Made by a program: the position numbers and the translations under genes | Origin: CAIYRG01 sp964446945 | Lineage (GTDB): Bacteria; Pseudomonadota; Alphaproteobacteria; Micropepsales; Micropepsaceae | DNA length: 64,000 bases | Assembly: GCA_964446945.1 (NCBI GenBank) | Contig: CAYUQO010000006.1 | Location: forward strand, 130,989-194,988 | Direction of reading: 5' to 3' | Notes under the pieces: generated by a model | Databases searched by the model: none | The model's input: the letters and a program-made list of their open reading frames with translations, nothing else | Told to the model about the DNA's origin: nothing | In this document: piece after piece, positions 51,409-59,956 of the stretch | Numbering within the stretch: the first letter of the stretch is position 1 | Layout of the letters: every line of letters starts with the position of its first letter

Positions 51409-51948
51409 ATAATCCGCAAACCATCTCAGCCTGCGCCGCCGTCCAAAGACGGACCGCGGGTGAATGAAGAAATCACGTCCCGCACCATTCTGTTGATCGG
51501 TTCGGAAGGCGAAAAGATGGGCCCCATCAGTCTCGATGATGCCCTCGCCATCGCAGAAGAAAAAGGCTTCGACCTCGTAGAGGTCTCCCCCGGGGCAAAG
51601 CCGCCCGTGGTCAAAATGATGGACTACGGCAAATACAAATACGAACAGCAGAAAAAAGCCGCCGAAGCGCGCAAGAAGCAGAAGGTCATCGAGATCAAGG
51701 AGATCAAGATGCGCCCGACCATCGACGATCACGATTATGACGTGAAGATGCGATCGATGCGGCGCTTCTTCGATGAGGGCGACAAAGTAAAGGTCACTTT
51801 GCGCTTCCGCGGCCGCGAAATGGCCCATCAGCACCTCGGCATGGAGCTGCTCAAGCGCATCCAGACCGAGACCGACAGCTTCGCCAAGATCGAACAATAT
51901 CCGAAGCTGGAAGGGCGCCAGATGATGATGGTCCTCGCCCCCCGCTAA
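51409..51948 (+). CDS. infC: Translation initiation factor IF-3 with a non-AUG start codon
   Basis: 179 residues if started at the ATA at 51409, one less at the ATC of 51412. The ATG- or GTG-initiated frames begin only at GTG 51457 or later and would cut off IRKPSQPAPPSKDGPR, the normal IF-3 N-terminus. AAGGGAG (51396-51402) is 6 nt before ATA. N-domain 10-80 (RTILLIGSEGEKMGPISLDD), a Lys-rich linker (KYKYEQQKKAAEARKKQK), C-domain 95-179 (KMRPTIDDHDYDVKMRSMRR). IF-3 disfavours non-AUG starts, so such a codon in infC gives autoregulation, as with AUU in E. coli. Confidence 0.93.
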   Translation: MIRKPSQPAPPSKDGPRVNEEITSRTILLIGSEGEKMGPISLDDALAIAEEKGFDLVEVSPGAKPPVVKMMDYGKYKYEQQKKAAEARKKQKVIEIKEIKMRPTIDDHDYDVKMRSMRRFFDEGDKVKVTLRFRGREMAHQHLGMELLKRIQTETDSFAKIEQYPKLEGRQMMMVLAPR

Positions 51949-51968
51949 GAATTCCCAACCAGTTCCTG

Positions 51969-52949
51969 TCAGGCGGCGGTATCGACGCAGCGCTTTAGCG
52001 TGTCCGGATCGATATTGCCGCCCGACAAGATGATGGCCACCGTTCGGCCCGACACATTCAGTTTCCGCGCCAGCAGTGCCGCCAGCCCCGCCGCGCCTCC
52101 GGGTTCGACGACCAGCTTTAGTCGCAACGCGGCGAACGCCACGGCATGAACCAGCTCGTCATCGCTCACAGCGACACCACGTGCCCCGCACCCGTGCAGT
52201 ATCCCGAACGGCAGCACGCCCGGCGCGGGTGATGTCAACGCATCGGCTATCGTCGTGCGCGTTCCCGCCGCTGCCGTCCGTTGGCCGTTCATGAGCGACA
52301 GCCTTGCGCCGTCATAGCCCTCAGGCTCCGCCGTAATCACCTGCGTTTCCGGAGATTTGCCGTGCAGCGCCAGGGTGACTCCCGACGCAAGGCCGCCGCC
52401 GCTGCATGGCACCAGCACAAAATCCAGCGCGCCGCCCAGCTCCCCCGCCTGCGCGGCCAGTTCGAGCCCGATCGTGCCCTGCCCCGCAATCACGTTGCGG
52501 TCGTCGAAAGACGGTACGACAATCGCGCCGGATTTCTCCGCGATGCGCGCGGCGATCGCCTCGCGATTTTCCCGTCTGCGATCGTATTCGATGATTTCGG
52601 CGCCATAGGCACGCGTCGCGTTGCTTTTCACCCGGGGCGCATCCGAGGGCATCACGATCGTTGCATGGATGCCGAGCAGGGCCGCCGCACAGGCGACGCC
52701 CTGCGCATGATTGCCGGATGAGAATGCAACCACGCCATGCTTCCGCTCTTGCGGCGAAAGCTGCACCAGCCGGTTATAGGCGCCGCGGAACTTGAACGAG
52801 CCGGTGCGCTGCAATGTCTCGAGTTTCAGCAGCACGCGCCCGCCGCAGCGCTCCGACAGAATCGGACTCTCGACCAGAGGCGTCCCCACCGCCAGTCCGC
52901 TCAGCCGCCCGGCTGCCGCTTCGACCTCGGCAAAATCTGGTTCTGTCAT
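51969..52949 (-). CDS. Threonine/serine dehydratase (PLP fold type II)
   Basis: 326 residues, the short catabolic type without an ACT regulatory domain. Schiff-base Lys53 lies in TGSFKFRGAYNRL; VAFSSGNHAQGVACAAALLG is the Asn-loop; PCSGGGLASGV near 182-192 binds the PLP phosphate; the end IILSGGNIDPDTL supplies the pyridine N contact. It deaminates threonine to 2-oxobutyrate or serine to pyruvate; a serine racemase activity cannot be excluded. Convergent with infC, divergent from the EamA transporter. Confidence 0.9.
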   Translation of the reverse strand: MTEPDFAEVEAAAGRLSGLAVGTPLVESPILSERCGGRVLLKLETLQRTGSFKFRGAYNRLVQLSPQERKHGVVAFSSGNHAQGVACAAALLGIHATIVMPSDAPRVKSNATRAYGAEIIEYDRRRENREAIAARIAEKSGAIVVPSFDDRNVIAGQGTIGLELAAQAGELGGALDFVLVPCSGGGLASGVTLALHGKSPETQVITAEPEGYDGARLSLMNGQRTAAAGTRTTIADALTSPAPGVLPFGILHGCGARGVAVSDDELVHAVAFAALRLKLVVEPGGAAGLAALLARKLNVSGRTVAIILSGGNIDPDTLKRCVDTAA

Positions 52950-52993
52950 GCACTATCCTATCCCCCGCCTTGTCGTCACTGTAAACCATACGC

Positions 52994-53893
52994 ATGATCC
53001 ACGACCGGCCATTGTTGGGAATCGGCTGCAAGCTGCTCGCCACCATCCTGTTTGCGGTGCTGTTCGCGGCGATTCGCTGGCTGGGTCCCGATTTTCCCAT
53101 TGGTGAAATGGTGTTCTTCCGCGGCACGCTGGGCGCGGGTGTCGTGGTCGTTGCCGCGCTTTTCACCGGCGGCCCGTCACTGCTGAAAACCAGCAATATC
53201 CGCAGCCATGCACTGCGCTCGAGCGCCGGCACCATCGCCATGTTCTGCAATTTCGCGGCCTATACATTGCTGCCGCTGGCGAACGCGACCGCCATCGGCT
53301 TTGCCTCGCCGCTGTTTGTCGTCGTTCTCGCGGCGCTGATGTTGTCCGAAAAGGTCCACATCTACCGCTGGAGCGCGGTCATCATCGGTTTTTTCGGAGT
53401 AATCGTGATTGCAGGGCCCGAAGCAGGGCTTTCGCGGAGCGCCCTGTATGGCGCGCTATTCGCACTCGGCGGGGCGGGGCTGACTGCAGGCGCCATGATT
53501 CTCATCCGGCGGATGAGCGTCTATGAACATTCGATCACCATCGCCTTCTATTTCATGTTGACCAGTTCAACCGTCAGTCTACTGACTTTATGGTTCGGCT
53601 GGAAGGTCCCGACCGCGGCCGAAACTGCAGTTCTGCTGCTTGCGGGTCTCTCGGGCGGACTGGGTCAGATATTCCTCAGTCTTTCCTATCGCTATGGCGA
53701 GGTATCGGTTCTTGCGCCGTTCGATTACGCCGCCATGATCTGGGCGGTGATTCTCGGCTACCTCGTTTTCGGCGAGCTGCCGGCGCCGCAGGTCTGGGTG
53801 GGTGGCGCTGTCGTCATCGCCTCAGGCCTCTTGATCCTGTGGCGCGAACGCATGCTCGGAAAGCACCGCCCGCTCCCCTCAACTGCCCTCTAA
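52994..53893 (+). CDS. EamA-family (DMT superfamily) transporter
   Basis: 299 residues, ten helices formed by two EamA repeats (about 8-140 and 150-285). FRGTLGAGVVVVAALF, NATAIGFASPLFVVVLAALM and YRYGEVSVLAPFDYAAMIWA are typical positions. Most family members export amino acids or other metabolites; a link to the threonine dehydratase beside it is possible but unproved. The gene ends just before the palindromic repeat at 53897. Confidence 0.85.
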   Translation: MIHDRPLLGIGCKLLATILFAVLFAAIRWLGPDFPIGEMVFFRGTLGAGVVVVAALFTGGPSLLKTSNIRSHALRSSAGTIAMFCNFAAYTLLPLANATAIGFASPLFVVVLAALMLSEKVHIYRWSAVIIGFFGVIVIAGPEAGLSRSALYGALFALGGAGLTAGAMILIRRMSVYEHSITIAFYFMLTSSTVSLLTLWFGWKVPTAAETAVLLLAGLSGGLGQIFLSLSYRYGEVSVLAPFDYAAMIWAVILGYLVFGELPAPQVWVGGAVVIASGLLILWRERMLGKHRPLPSTAL

Positions 53894-53896
53894 AAA

Positions 53897-53997
53897 TTTC
53901 ACGCGGAGGCGCGGAGATGCCGAGAGTGTGGCTGCGATTTGATCCGCTGCAGAGCGCGTCAGCAGTATCTCCGTTGCCTCCACGGCTCCGCGTGAAA
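53897..53997. repeat. Palindromic repeat between convergent genes
   Basis: 12-bp arms TTTCACGCGGAG (53897-53908) and CTCCGCGTGAAA (53986-53997) enclose about 77 nt that themselves contain related GGAG/CTCC words (GGCGCGGAGATGCCGAGA). The outer flanks are A/T-rich on both sides, so RNA from either strand ends with a GC hairpin next to U. A REP-like element acting as a two-way terminator between the EamA and ATP-grasp genes is likely. Confidence 0.6.
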
Positions 53998-54020
53998 AAT
54001 TAAGTTCCCGGGGCTTTCGG

Positions 54021-54992
54021 TCAGGCTTGAATCGCCGATTTCACGATTTCCGAAATCAGCGCGTCAAAACCGATTCCGGCCTGCTCACAGGCAGCGGCGA
54101 ATCCGGCGTTCGGTTCGAGGCAGGGATTGGGATTCACTTCGAGAATGAATGGCCGGCCCTCCATATCGACCCGGAAATCGACACGCGCATATCCCGACAG
54201 CCCGAAAAAGCTCCAGCATTCTCTTGAGATGAATTCCAGCATCCGGTGCAGGCGTGGCTCGCGCTCGTGCCAATCGAACACCCTGGTCGTGTCGTGATAT
54301 TCCGGCGCGGTTTCATCCCATTTGGCCGCATATCCGATGATCCGCGGACGGGCATCGTTCCACCGCTCGAAGACCATCTCGCCGATCGGCAGGGCAAACG
54401 GGGCGCCATATTTCTCGATCAGCGCCACATTGAATTCGCGTCCCTCGATATAGGCTTCGGCAAACCAGCGTCCACCATAGCGCGCGGCAGAGGCTTGCGC
54501 GCGCTCTGCCACCGCTTCGCGCCCCTGAACGACGGCGCCATCATCCAAACCCAGCGATGCATCTTCGCTCGCCGATTTGACGATCCAGCGCCCGTCACCG
54601 ATGCCGCGCCATGCCGGAGCTTCCGACCAGTCCGGCGTCGGCAATCCGGCGCCGGCCATCGCGCGTTTGGCAAAAACCTTGTCGCCGCAAGCGGCAATCG
54701 CGCTGGCGCTGCAGCCGGTGAAAGGCACGCCAAAATGCGTCAACATGGCCGGCGCCAGCGAAGCATGCGCGCCGCTGCCCCACACTGTCTCCACCAGGTT
54801 GAAGACGACGTCGGGGCATTCGCGCGCGAGCACGCATTCCATCCCTTCAGGATCGGGACGGAAAACCGCACATGATGTTTCGTGCCCAAGCTGCTTCAGC
54901 GTGCGGGTGATCGCCTCCGCCTGCAGCAAGGTGTCCTGATCGTCAGGCCGCGCATCCGGCGCGATCTCGGAATGAAGAATCAGTATACGCAC
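54021..54992 (-). CDS. ATP-grasp ligase, D-alanine-D-alanine ligase-like (second of two in the kamA cluster)
   Basis: 323 residues. N-terminal domain 1-95 with VVFNLVETVWGSGAHASLAP; ATP-grasp lid from FAKRAMAGAGLPTPDW (about 107-122) through WIVKSASEDASLGLDDGAVV; metal-binding end YARVDFRVDMEGRPFILEVN with NPNPCLEPNAGFA. Glu and Asn of LEVNPNP bind Mg2+. The family joins a carboxylate to an amine through acyl phosphate. It is not the cell-wall Ddl, which belongs with murC/ftsQ. With the ligase at 55353 and kamA it forms a set; a beta-lysine-containing peptide as product is an inference. Confidence 0.82.
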   Translation of the reverse strand: MRILILHSEIAPDARPDDQDTLLQAEAITRTLKQLGHETSCAVFRPDPEGMECVLARECPDVVFNLVETVWGSGAHASLAPAMLTHFGVPFTGCSASAIAACGDKVFAKRAMAGAGLPTPDWSEAPAWRGIGDGRWIVKSASEDASLGLDDGAVVQGREAVAERAQASAARYGGRWFAEAYIEGREFNVALIEKYGAPFALPIGEMVFERWNDARPRIIGYAAKWDETAPEYHDTTRVFDWHEREPRLHRMLEFISRECWSFFGLSGYARVDFRVDMEGRPFILEVNPNPCLEPNAGFAAACEQAGIGFDALISEIVKSAIQA

Positions 54993-55352
54993 GCGTCCGA
55001 CATGCCCGATCCGCCGGTTTCCTGACTACATAAACACAATTCGATTTTCCCGGCGATCCCATTCTCCACGTTGTCATGGCCGGGCCCGCCGCGCTTGGCG
55101 CGGCCATCTTTGAATCTGCCGCGGCGCAACGCGCCGGGTGCGGGCCGGCCACCCAGTGCGCCCGCGTCTGCGGGCGCAAGAAATTTTATTGGCGCGCCGA
55201 CCGCGCTTTGCGCGCCTTTTTGATTCCGCGCCGAGTGCGGCTCCGCCGCACTCGGTCGGGGCGCCTACTGGATGGCCGCATCAAGGGCGGCCGTGACAAA
55301 TTGAGGACTCGACGCGCCTCACTGGTGAAATCGATCAATCGGCGGCATCGAC
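54993..55352. repeat. REP-like palindromes between the two ATP-grasp genes
   Basis: 360 bp without a gene and full of GC palindromes: CCGAGTGCGGC-TCC-GCCGCACTCGG (perfect, 55231-55255), a GCCGCGC-TTG-GCGCGGC hairpin near 55087-55107 inside ATGGCCG...CGGCCAT, and GCGC-TTT-GCGC followed by CTTTTT near 55204-55221. The last part (ATGGCCGCATCAAGGGCGGC and on) resembles the abundant ATGGCCG(G)...CGGCCAT repeats of rhizobial genomes. Some of these hairpins could end or slow transcription from the upstream ligase gene. Confidence 0.6.
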
Positions 55353-56357
55353 TTAGGCCGCGAACGCCGTCGAATATTGCAGCGCCGGATTTCTCCGCAG
55401 GAACGAATCCACGATCATTCCGATCAGCTGCTGATAGGAATAGCCCTTGAACCCGGCGAGAAAGCACAGGTCGGAATGTTCGGGGTTGAGCCCGGCCAGC
55501 GGATTCACTTCGATGAAATGCGGCCGTCCGGCAGCGTCATTGCGCACATCGATGCGGCCGCCGTCGCGGCAGCGCAGCACGCGCCAGGCATTCAGCGCCA
55601 CATCGCCGGCGGCAACGGCCTGCGCGTCTTCGACCAGACGGTACTGAATGTTCTGGTCGCAGTGCTCCTTGTTCTCAAAACCGTAATCGGCGCCCGCAGC
55701 CTTGTCGGTCGCCATGATTTCGATGACGCCCAACACGCGCGCGAGGTCGCCGGTGCCGACGATCCCGACGGTGAATTCGCGGCCCGGCAAATAGGTTTCG
55801 ACCAGCGCCGGCTGCCGGAAGCGGTCCATCACCTCGAGCACGCGCTGTTTCAATTCACCCCGGCTATTCGCGCGCGAATGCGCGTTGATGCCCTTGCCCG
55901 AACCTTCCGCCACCGGTTTGACGAACAGCGGATACGGCAAATCCACGAGTTCCAGGTCCGCCGCGCGTTCAATTACCGCAAACGGCGCCGTGGGCACACC
56001 GGCGTCGCGCAAAATGCGTTTCGTCCAGCCTTTGTCGAGCGACACCGCAAGCGTCAAGGCGTCGGAGAAGAGATACGGGATGCCATACGCGTCCAGCAGG
56101 CAGGGGACCTGCGCTTCCCGCGCATAGCCGTTCAGCCCTTCGCAGATGTTGAACACGGCGTCCCAGCGGTCGCCTTCCGCCAGACGCGCGGTGAGCGCCG
56201 AGACATTTCCGATGCGTATCGGCTGATGTCCCAATCCGGCGAGAGCCCGGCAGATCGACGCGATGGTGATTTCCGCGTCGAATTCCGCCGTCTCTTCTTC
56301 CGACATGCCGAGGGCCAGATAATCGGTCCGCAAATCATATGTGACGCCAATACGCAC
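55353..56357 (-). CDS. ATP-grasp ligase, D-alanine-D-alanine ligase-like (adjacent to kamA)
   Basis: 334 residues. DAVFNICEGLNGYAREAQVP (about 65-84) is the Ddl-type substrate-binding entry; SLDKGWTKRILRDAGVPTAP starts the ATP-grasp part; FVKPVAEGSGKGINAHSRAN is the phosphate-binding loop; HFIEVNPLAGLNPEHSDLCF contains the metal ligands Glu and Asn. ALVETYLPGREFTVGIVG gives the usual EGREFTV-like element. It starts 10 nt behind the kamA stop, in one operon. The presence of a second, different Ddl-like ligase downstream suggests stepwise amide formation on one product. Confidence 0.85.
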   Translation of the reverse strand: MRIGVTYDLRTDYLALGMSEEETAEFDAEITIASICRALAGLGHQPIRIGNVSALTARLAEGDRWDAVFNICEGLNGYAREAQVPCLLDAYGIPYLFSDALTLAVSLDKGWTKRILRDAGVPTAPFAVIERAADLELVDLPYPLFVKPVAEGSGKGINAHSRANSRGELKQRVLEVMDRFRQPALVETYLPGREFTVGIVGTGDLARVLGVIEIMATDKAAGADYGFENKEHCDQNIQYRLVEDAQAVAAGDVALNAWRVLRCRDGGRIDVRNDAAGRPHFIEVNPLAGLNPEHSDLCFLAGFKGYSYQQLIGMIVDSFLRRNPALQYSTAFAA

Positions 56358-56367
56358 GCTGTCTCAC

Positions 56368-57684
56368 CTATTCTGCGGCGGCAAGTCTGGCGGATTCGTC
56401 TTCTGCGCCGGCCGGATCGGGATAGCGATAAATCTTCCCCTCGAAATTGCGCAACAGCAGATCGTCGCCGTCGCGTCCTACCACCGAATCGGGTGCCATC
56501 AGGATTTTGCCTCCTCCGCCCGGCGCGTCGATCACAAACATCGGCGTCGCATAGCCGGTGGTGTGGCCGCGCAGCGCACGGATGATTTCCAGCCCCTTTG
56601 CCACCGGCGTGCGGAAGTGCCCCGAACCTTTGATCGGGTCGCACTGGTAGAGGTAATAGGGCTTCACACGCCGCTTCAGCAGACCGTGCATCAGCTGCTT
56701 CATCAACTCACCGTCGTCATTGATGTCCTTCAGCAGCACGGTTTGCGAGCCGAGCGGAATGCCGGCATCCGCGAGCCGCGCGGTCGCTTCGGTGACTTCT
56801 GGCGTCAATTCGCGCGGATGGGTGAAATGCAGGCTCATCCACAGCGGGTGATGCTTCTTCAACATGCTCACCAGCGCCTTGGTGATGCGCTGCGGCAGCA
56901 CGGTCGGTATCTTGGTCCCGATGCGCAGGAATTCGATGTGCTTGATCGCCCGCAGCCGGCCCAAGAGGTAATCCAGCTTGTCGTCGCCGATGGTCAGCGG
57001 ATCGCCCCCGGACAGCAGCACATCGCGAACCTCGGTATGCGCCTCGAGATATTCGATCGCCCGATCCCAGTTGCGCACATTGAACTGATATTCGCCGCCC
57101 GGATTCCCCACGAGGCGCGAACGCGTGCAATAGCGGCAATAGGTCGAGCAGGTGCCGGTGGTGAGAAACAGGACTCGGTCCGGATAGCGATGCACCAGGC
57201 CGGGCACGACCGTGTCGTGGTCCTCACCCAGCGGATCGTCTTCCTCGCCGGGCAACCGCACATATTCGCCGCCGACCATCACATGGGTGCGGCGGAGTGG
57301 CTCCGTCGGATCCCCGCGGCCCATCAGGCTCGCGTAATAAGGCGTGATTCCCACCGGCAGTGAGCCGGTGTGGCGGGCGACTGCAGATTGTTCGTCTTCG
57401 GACAGAACGAATACGCGCTCGAGCTCACTCAGCGTCCGGATCCGGCTGCGCAATTGCCAGCGCCAGTCGTTCCATTCGGCAGAAGTCGTATCGGGATAGA
57501 AGCGGCGATAGAAGGCCCGGGTCTCGCGATTGACGGGGAAGCGAAGCGCTTTCTTCCTGGTGGGGCCCTCGGTGTGAGGCGGGGTAAGTTCAGTGGGCAG
57601 TGACGATTCGGATGCGACGGGTGATATTTGCGCACGTCGCGATGGAGGTCGCAAATCGCGGCCTCGCAAGAGCTGGACGTTCAT
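56368..57684 (-). CDS. kamA: Lysine 2,3-aminomutase (KamA family radical SAM enzyme)
   Basis: 438 residues. The radical-SAM cluster is Cys179, Cys183 and Cys186 in CSTYCRYCTRSR, with Arg188 for the substrate carboxylate. PLP-binding Lys393 is in DAPGGGGK. Asp349 (YQCD) and Asp386 (VIDAP) match the two aspartates that bind the epsilon-amino group of lysine in Clostridium KamA; glutamate 2,3-aminomutases have Lys and Asn there. So the likely product is beta-lysine. Residues 1-50 are a non-conserved extension. The AblB acetyltransferase that usually makes N-acetyl-beta-lysine is not present; two ATP-grasp ligases follow instead. Confidence 0.9.
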   Translation of the reverse strand: MNVQLLRGRDLRPPSRRAQISPVASESSLPTELTPPHTEGPTRKKALRFPVNRETRAFYRRFYPDTTSAEWNDWRWQLRSRIRTLSELERVFVLSEDEQSAVARHTGSLPVGITPYYASLMGRGDPTEPLRRTHVMVGGEYVRLPGEEDDPLGEDHDTVVPGLVHRYPDRVLFLTTGTCSTYCRYCTRSRLVGNPGGEYQFNVRNWDRAIEYLEAHTEVRDVLLSGGDPLTIGDDKLDYLLGRLRAIKHIEFLRIGTKIPTVLPQRITKALVSMLKKHHPLWMSLHFTHPRELTPEVTEATARLADAGIPLGSQTVLLKDINDDGELMKQLMHGLLKRRVKPYYLYQCDPIKGSGHFRTPVAKGLEIIRALRGHTTGYATPMFVIDAPGGGGKILMAPDSVVGRDGDDLLLRNFEGKIYRYPDPAGAEDESARLAAAE

Positions 57685-58130
57685 CGGTGTCTCATGACGC
57701 TCTTCAACCGGACCTCGACGCCCCCCATGGCTCGTCCATCAAACGGTCCAAGTGCGTGTAGGTTTAGAACTGTTTTCCCTCTCGTCAAGAGAAAACCGGG
57801 GCGAATACTGTGTTCGCGCGGGCGAATTCCAATAGATCGGCCCCAAAAGCCTGCGAGACCTTGCGCGAATTCAAAGTCAAAGGAAAGTTTCTCAAGTATT
57901 CGCGCAGGCACCCCCCGGGGGGCGATTCAGGACTGTGCAAAACTTGCGCAAGCAATCGCGCGCCTCTGATCTCAAGCAAGCCTTGCGCGAATGCGGCGGG
58001 GAGCGCGTCAGGCCGCACCAACTCGTTTCCGGGATTGTCCGTTCAAAGTCATGACGCCAACCGGCAGAACGGGCGACGCGCGCTTGTGCACAAATCTGCA
58101 ATGCCGGTTTTTAACTTCGTAGTAACGGAA
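57685..58130. promoter_or_regulatory. 446-bp upstream region of kamA with iterated TGCGCGAAT motifs
   Basis: The 9-mer TGCGCGAAT occurs at 57862-57870 (+), 57898-57906 (-) and 57984-57992 (+), and a variant TTGCGCAAG at 57944-57952. A self-complementary CCCCCCGGGGGG lies at 57911-57922 and an imperfect hairpin GTTTTC/GAAAAC at about 57770-57796. No coding frame is convincing. The cluster looks like binding sites for a regulator of the kamA operon. Confidence 0.45.
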
Positions 58131-59861
58131 TTACCGCCCGTCACTTCGACTCGCAGGCGCGACTCGATAAAGAGTGATTCGAATTTTACGACCGCGCGAA
58201 TAGTTCAGGCCTGCGATATCTTCCAGCGCCGTCGCGCGCGCGCCGCCATTTGCGAGGCCGGCGAGGAATGATTCGCGCTCATCCTCCGAAACCAGCGCCA
58301 GCCCGCCGGATTTGGCCGTTGCGCGCGCTGCATCCGCACCATCGTCGAGAGAGGTTTGCGTACCCAGCAGAAACTGAATGCTCGGTTCGGCGTAGCCGGC
58401 CGTGACCACCGGTGGGTCATGCGACTCGGCGTGACGTGCAACCGCGGCCGCCATGCGCGGCGACAGCCACAGATCGGGAAGCCGCGGCACCGTGGCGAAA
58501 CCGGCGATGCCATACACCAGGATTGCCGCGATACCGGCCCGCGCAAATGCAATCCCCGGACGGCATGTCAGGGCCGGGCGAATCGCCGATAGCACCGCTG
58601 CGATTGCGGCGCCGGCACACGCATACAGCCACCACGGCGATTCGCCGCCAAGACGCAGCGGCGCAACGGCGACGAATGCGGCGAGTCCAATCCCGACCGC
58701 AGCAAACAGCGCCAGCGAAACGTATTGTGCGATTCGGAAGCCGGGTCTGGCGTCTTTCGTCCAAGCCTTGATGCTGATCGCACAAAGCGCCGCCAGCGCC
58801 GGATAGGCCGGCAGCACGTAATGCGGCAGTTTGGTCGGGACCAGTTCGAAGATGATCCAGGCCGGTACCGCCCAGGCCAGAAGAAACCGAATCGGCGGAT
58901 TGGCTCTCTGTTTCCACGCATGCACCAACGCCGGTAGGAGCAGCAGCGTGCCGGGCCAGAAGGTGAATGCGGCCAGCAGCGCGTAATAGCCGGGCGGCGC
59001 GCCATGCGTTTCCTGCTCGCCCACGAGCTTCTGCGCAAAATCCTGGCCGAGGGATTTTTCGAAAAATGCGCCATGGCTCGCCACGCCAATAGCGATGAGC
59101 CACGGCAGAATGATCGCGAGCGCGAGCGGAATTCCCAATGCGGGCCGCAAGCTCTTCAACCAGCGCCAGTCGCGATCGGCAATGACCAGCACCCCGACGG
59201 TCGCGGCGCAGATCATGGCGATCACCGGCCCCTTGACCAGAACGCCAACCCCAAACGCCCCCCATCCCAACAAGGCGAGCGACAACGGAAGTTTTCCTCC
59301 CCCGTTCACGGAGGAGGTGTCGCGCACATGCGCGACGGAGGGGGGACGTATCCCCCACCTCCGCGCCAAATACGCCCGCATCAGCACCGCCTGCGCGGCC
59401 GCCGCCATTCCGACCAACACCGCATCGGTTTTCGCGATCTTGGCCTCGCTCATCAGGAGGACCGAGAGTCCGAGAATCACCGCCGCATTGAATGCGATCT
59501 CCGCGCCGGCAAAGGTGCTCAGCATCCAGAAGACCGCCGCGACCGCGGCGAACGCGCCGAGCAGCGACGGCACACGATAGGTCCAGATCGACGAAACATT
59601 GCCGCCGCCGAGAGCCGAAGTCGTCGCCGCCTGCAGCCAGTAAATTCCCACCGGCTTCTGGTAGCGCGAGGCCTGCCCCAGCCTGATGTCGACGAAGTCA
59701 TGCGATTCCAGCATCTGCTTCGTTGACTGGGCGAAGCGGCTTTCGTCACGGTCGAGCGGCGGCAGTGTGAAAAAACCTGGAAGCCAGGTGATGAAGCAGA
59801 TGATCATCACCGCGAGCAGCGGATGGCGGCGGCGAAAGGAGGCGAGCATTCCGGCCATCAT
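58131..59861 (-). CDS. ArnT-like phospholipid-carrier-dependent glycosyltransferase (GT39/GT83)
   Basis: 576 residues with about 12 helices. The first periplasmic loop has PPLDRDESRFAQSTKQML and RYQKPVGIYWLQAA, the Asp-Glu catalytic pair of ArnT/PMT enzymes (DRDE at about 36-39). It moves a sugar from a polyprenyl phosphate to lipid A, core or protein in the periplasm. The divergent GT2 and LABN genes probably make and handle the sugar donor. Which sugar (aminoarabinose, galacturonic acid, other) cannot be read from sequence; rhizobial RgtA-D proteins use galacturonic acid. Confidence 0.85.
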   Translation of the reverse strand: MMAGMLASFRRRHPLLAVMIICFITWLPGFFTLPPLDRDESRFAQSTKQMLESHDFVDIRLGQASRYQKPVGIYWLQAATTSALGGGNVSSIWTYRVPSLLGAFAAVAAVFWMLSTFAGAEIAFNAAVILGLSVLLMSEAKIAKTDAVLVGMAAAAQAVLMRAYLARRWGIRPPSVAHVRDTSSVNGGGKLPLSLALLGWGAFGVGVLVKGPVIAMICAATVGVLVIADRDWRWLKSLRPALGIPLALAIILPWLIAIGVASHGAFFEKSLGQDFAQKLVGEQETHGAPPGYYALLAAFTFWPGTLLLLPALVHAWKQRANPPIRFLLAWAVPAWIIFELVPTKLPHYVLPAYPALAALCAISIKAWTKDARPGFRIAQYVSLALFAAVGIGLAAFVAVAPLRLGGESPWWLYACAGAAIAAVLSAIRPALTCRPGIAFARAGIAAILVYGIAGFATVPRLPDLWLSPRMAAAVARHAESHDPPVVTAGYAEPSIQFLLGTQTSLDDGADAARATAKSGGLALVSEDERESFLAGLANGGARATALEDIAGLNYSRGRKIRITLYRVAPASRSDGR

Positions 59862-59956
59862 CTTCTTTGATCAAATCGCTTGCGAGAATCCTGTTTCCCG
59901 CCGCGTCCGGTCTGTATAAGGCCCATGTCCTTAAGGGAAAAGCCGCGAACGCCGGC

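Noticed and set aside
54021..56357. Cell-wall D-Ala-D-Ala ligase (ddl)
   Set aside because: Two divergent copies beside kamA and away from any mur/fts gene; the family fold is right, but the context does not suit ddl.
55377..56585. 402-residue plus-strand frame opposite the ATP-grasp and kamA genes
   Set aside because: Antisense shadow of high-GC coding DNA; Arg/His/Gln-rich product with no family pattern.
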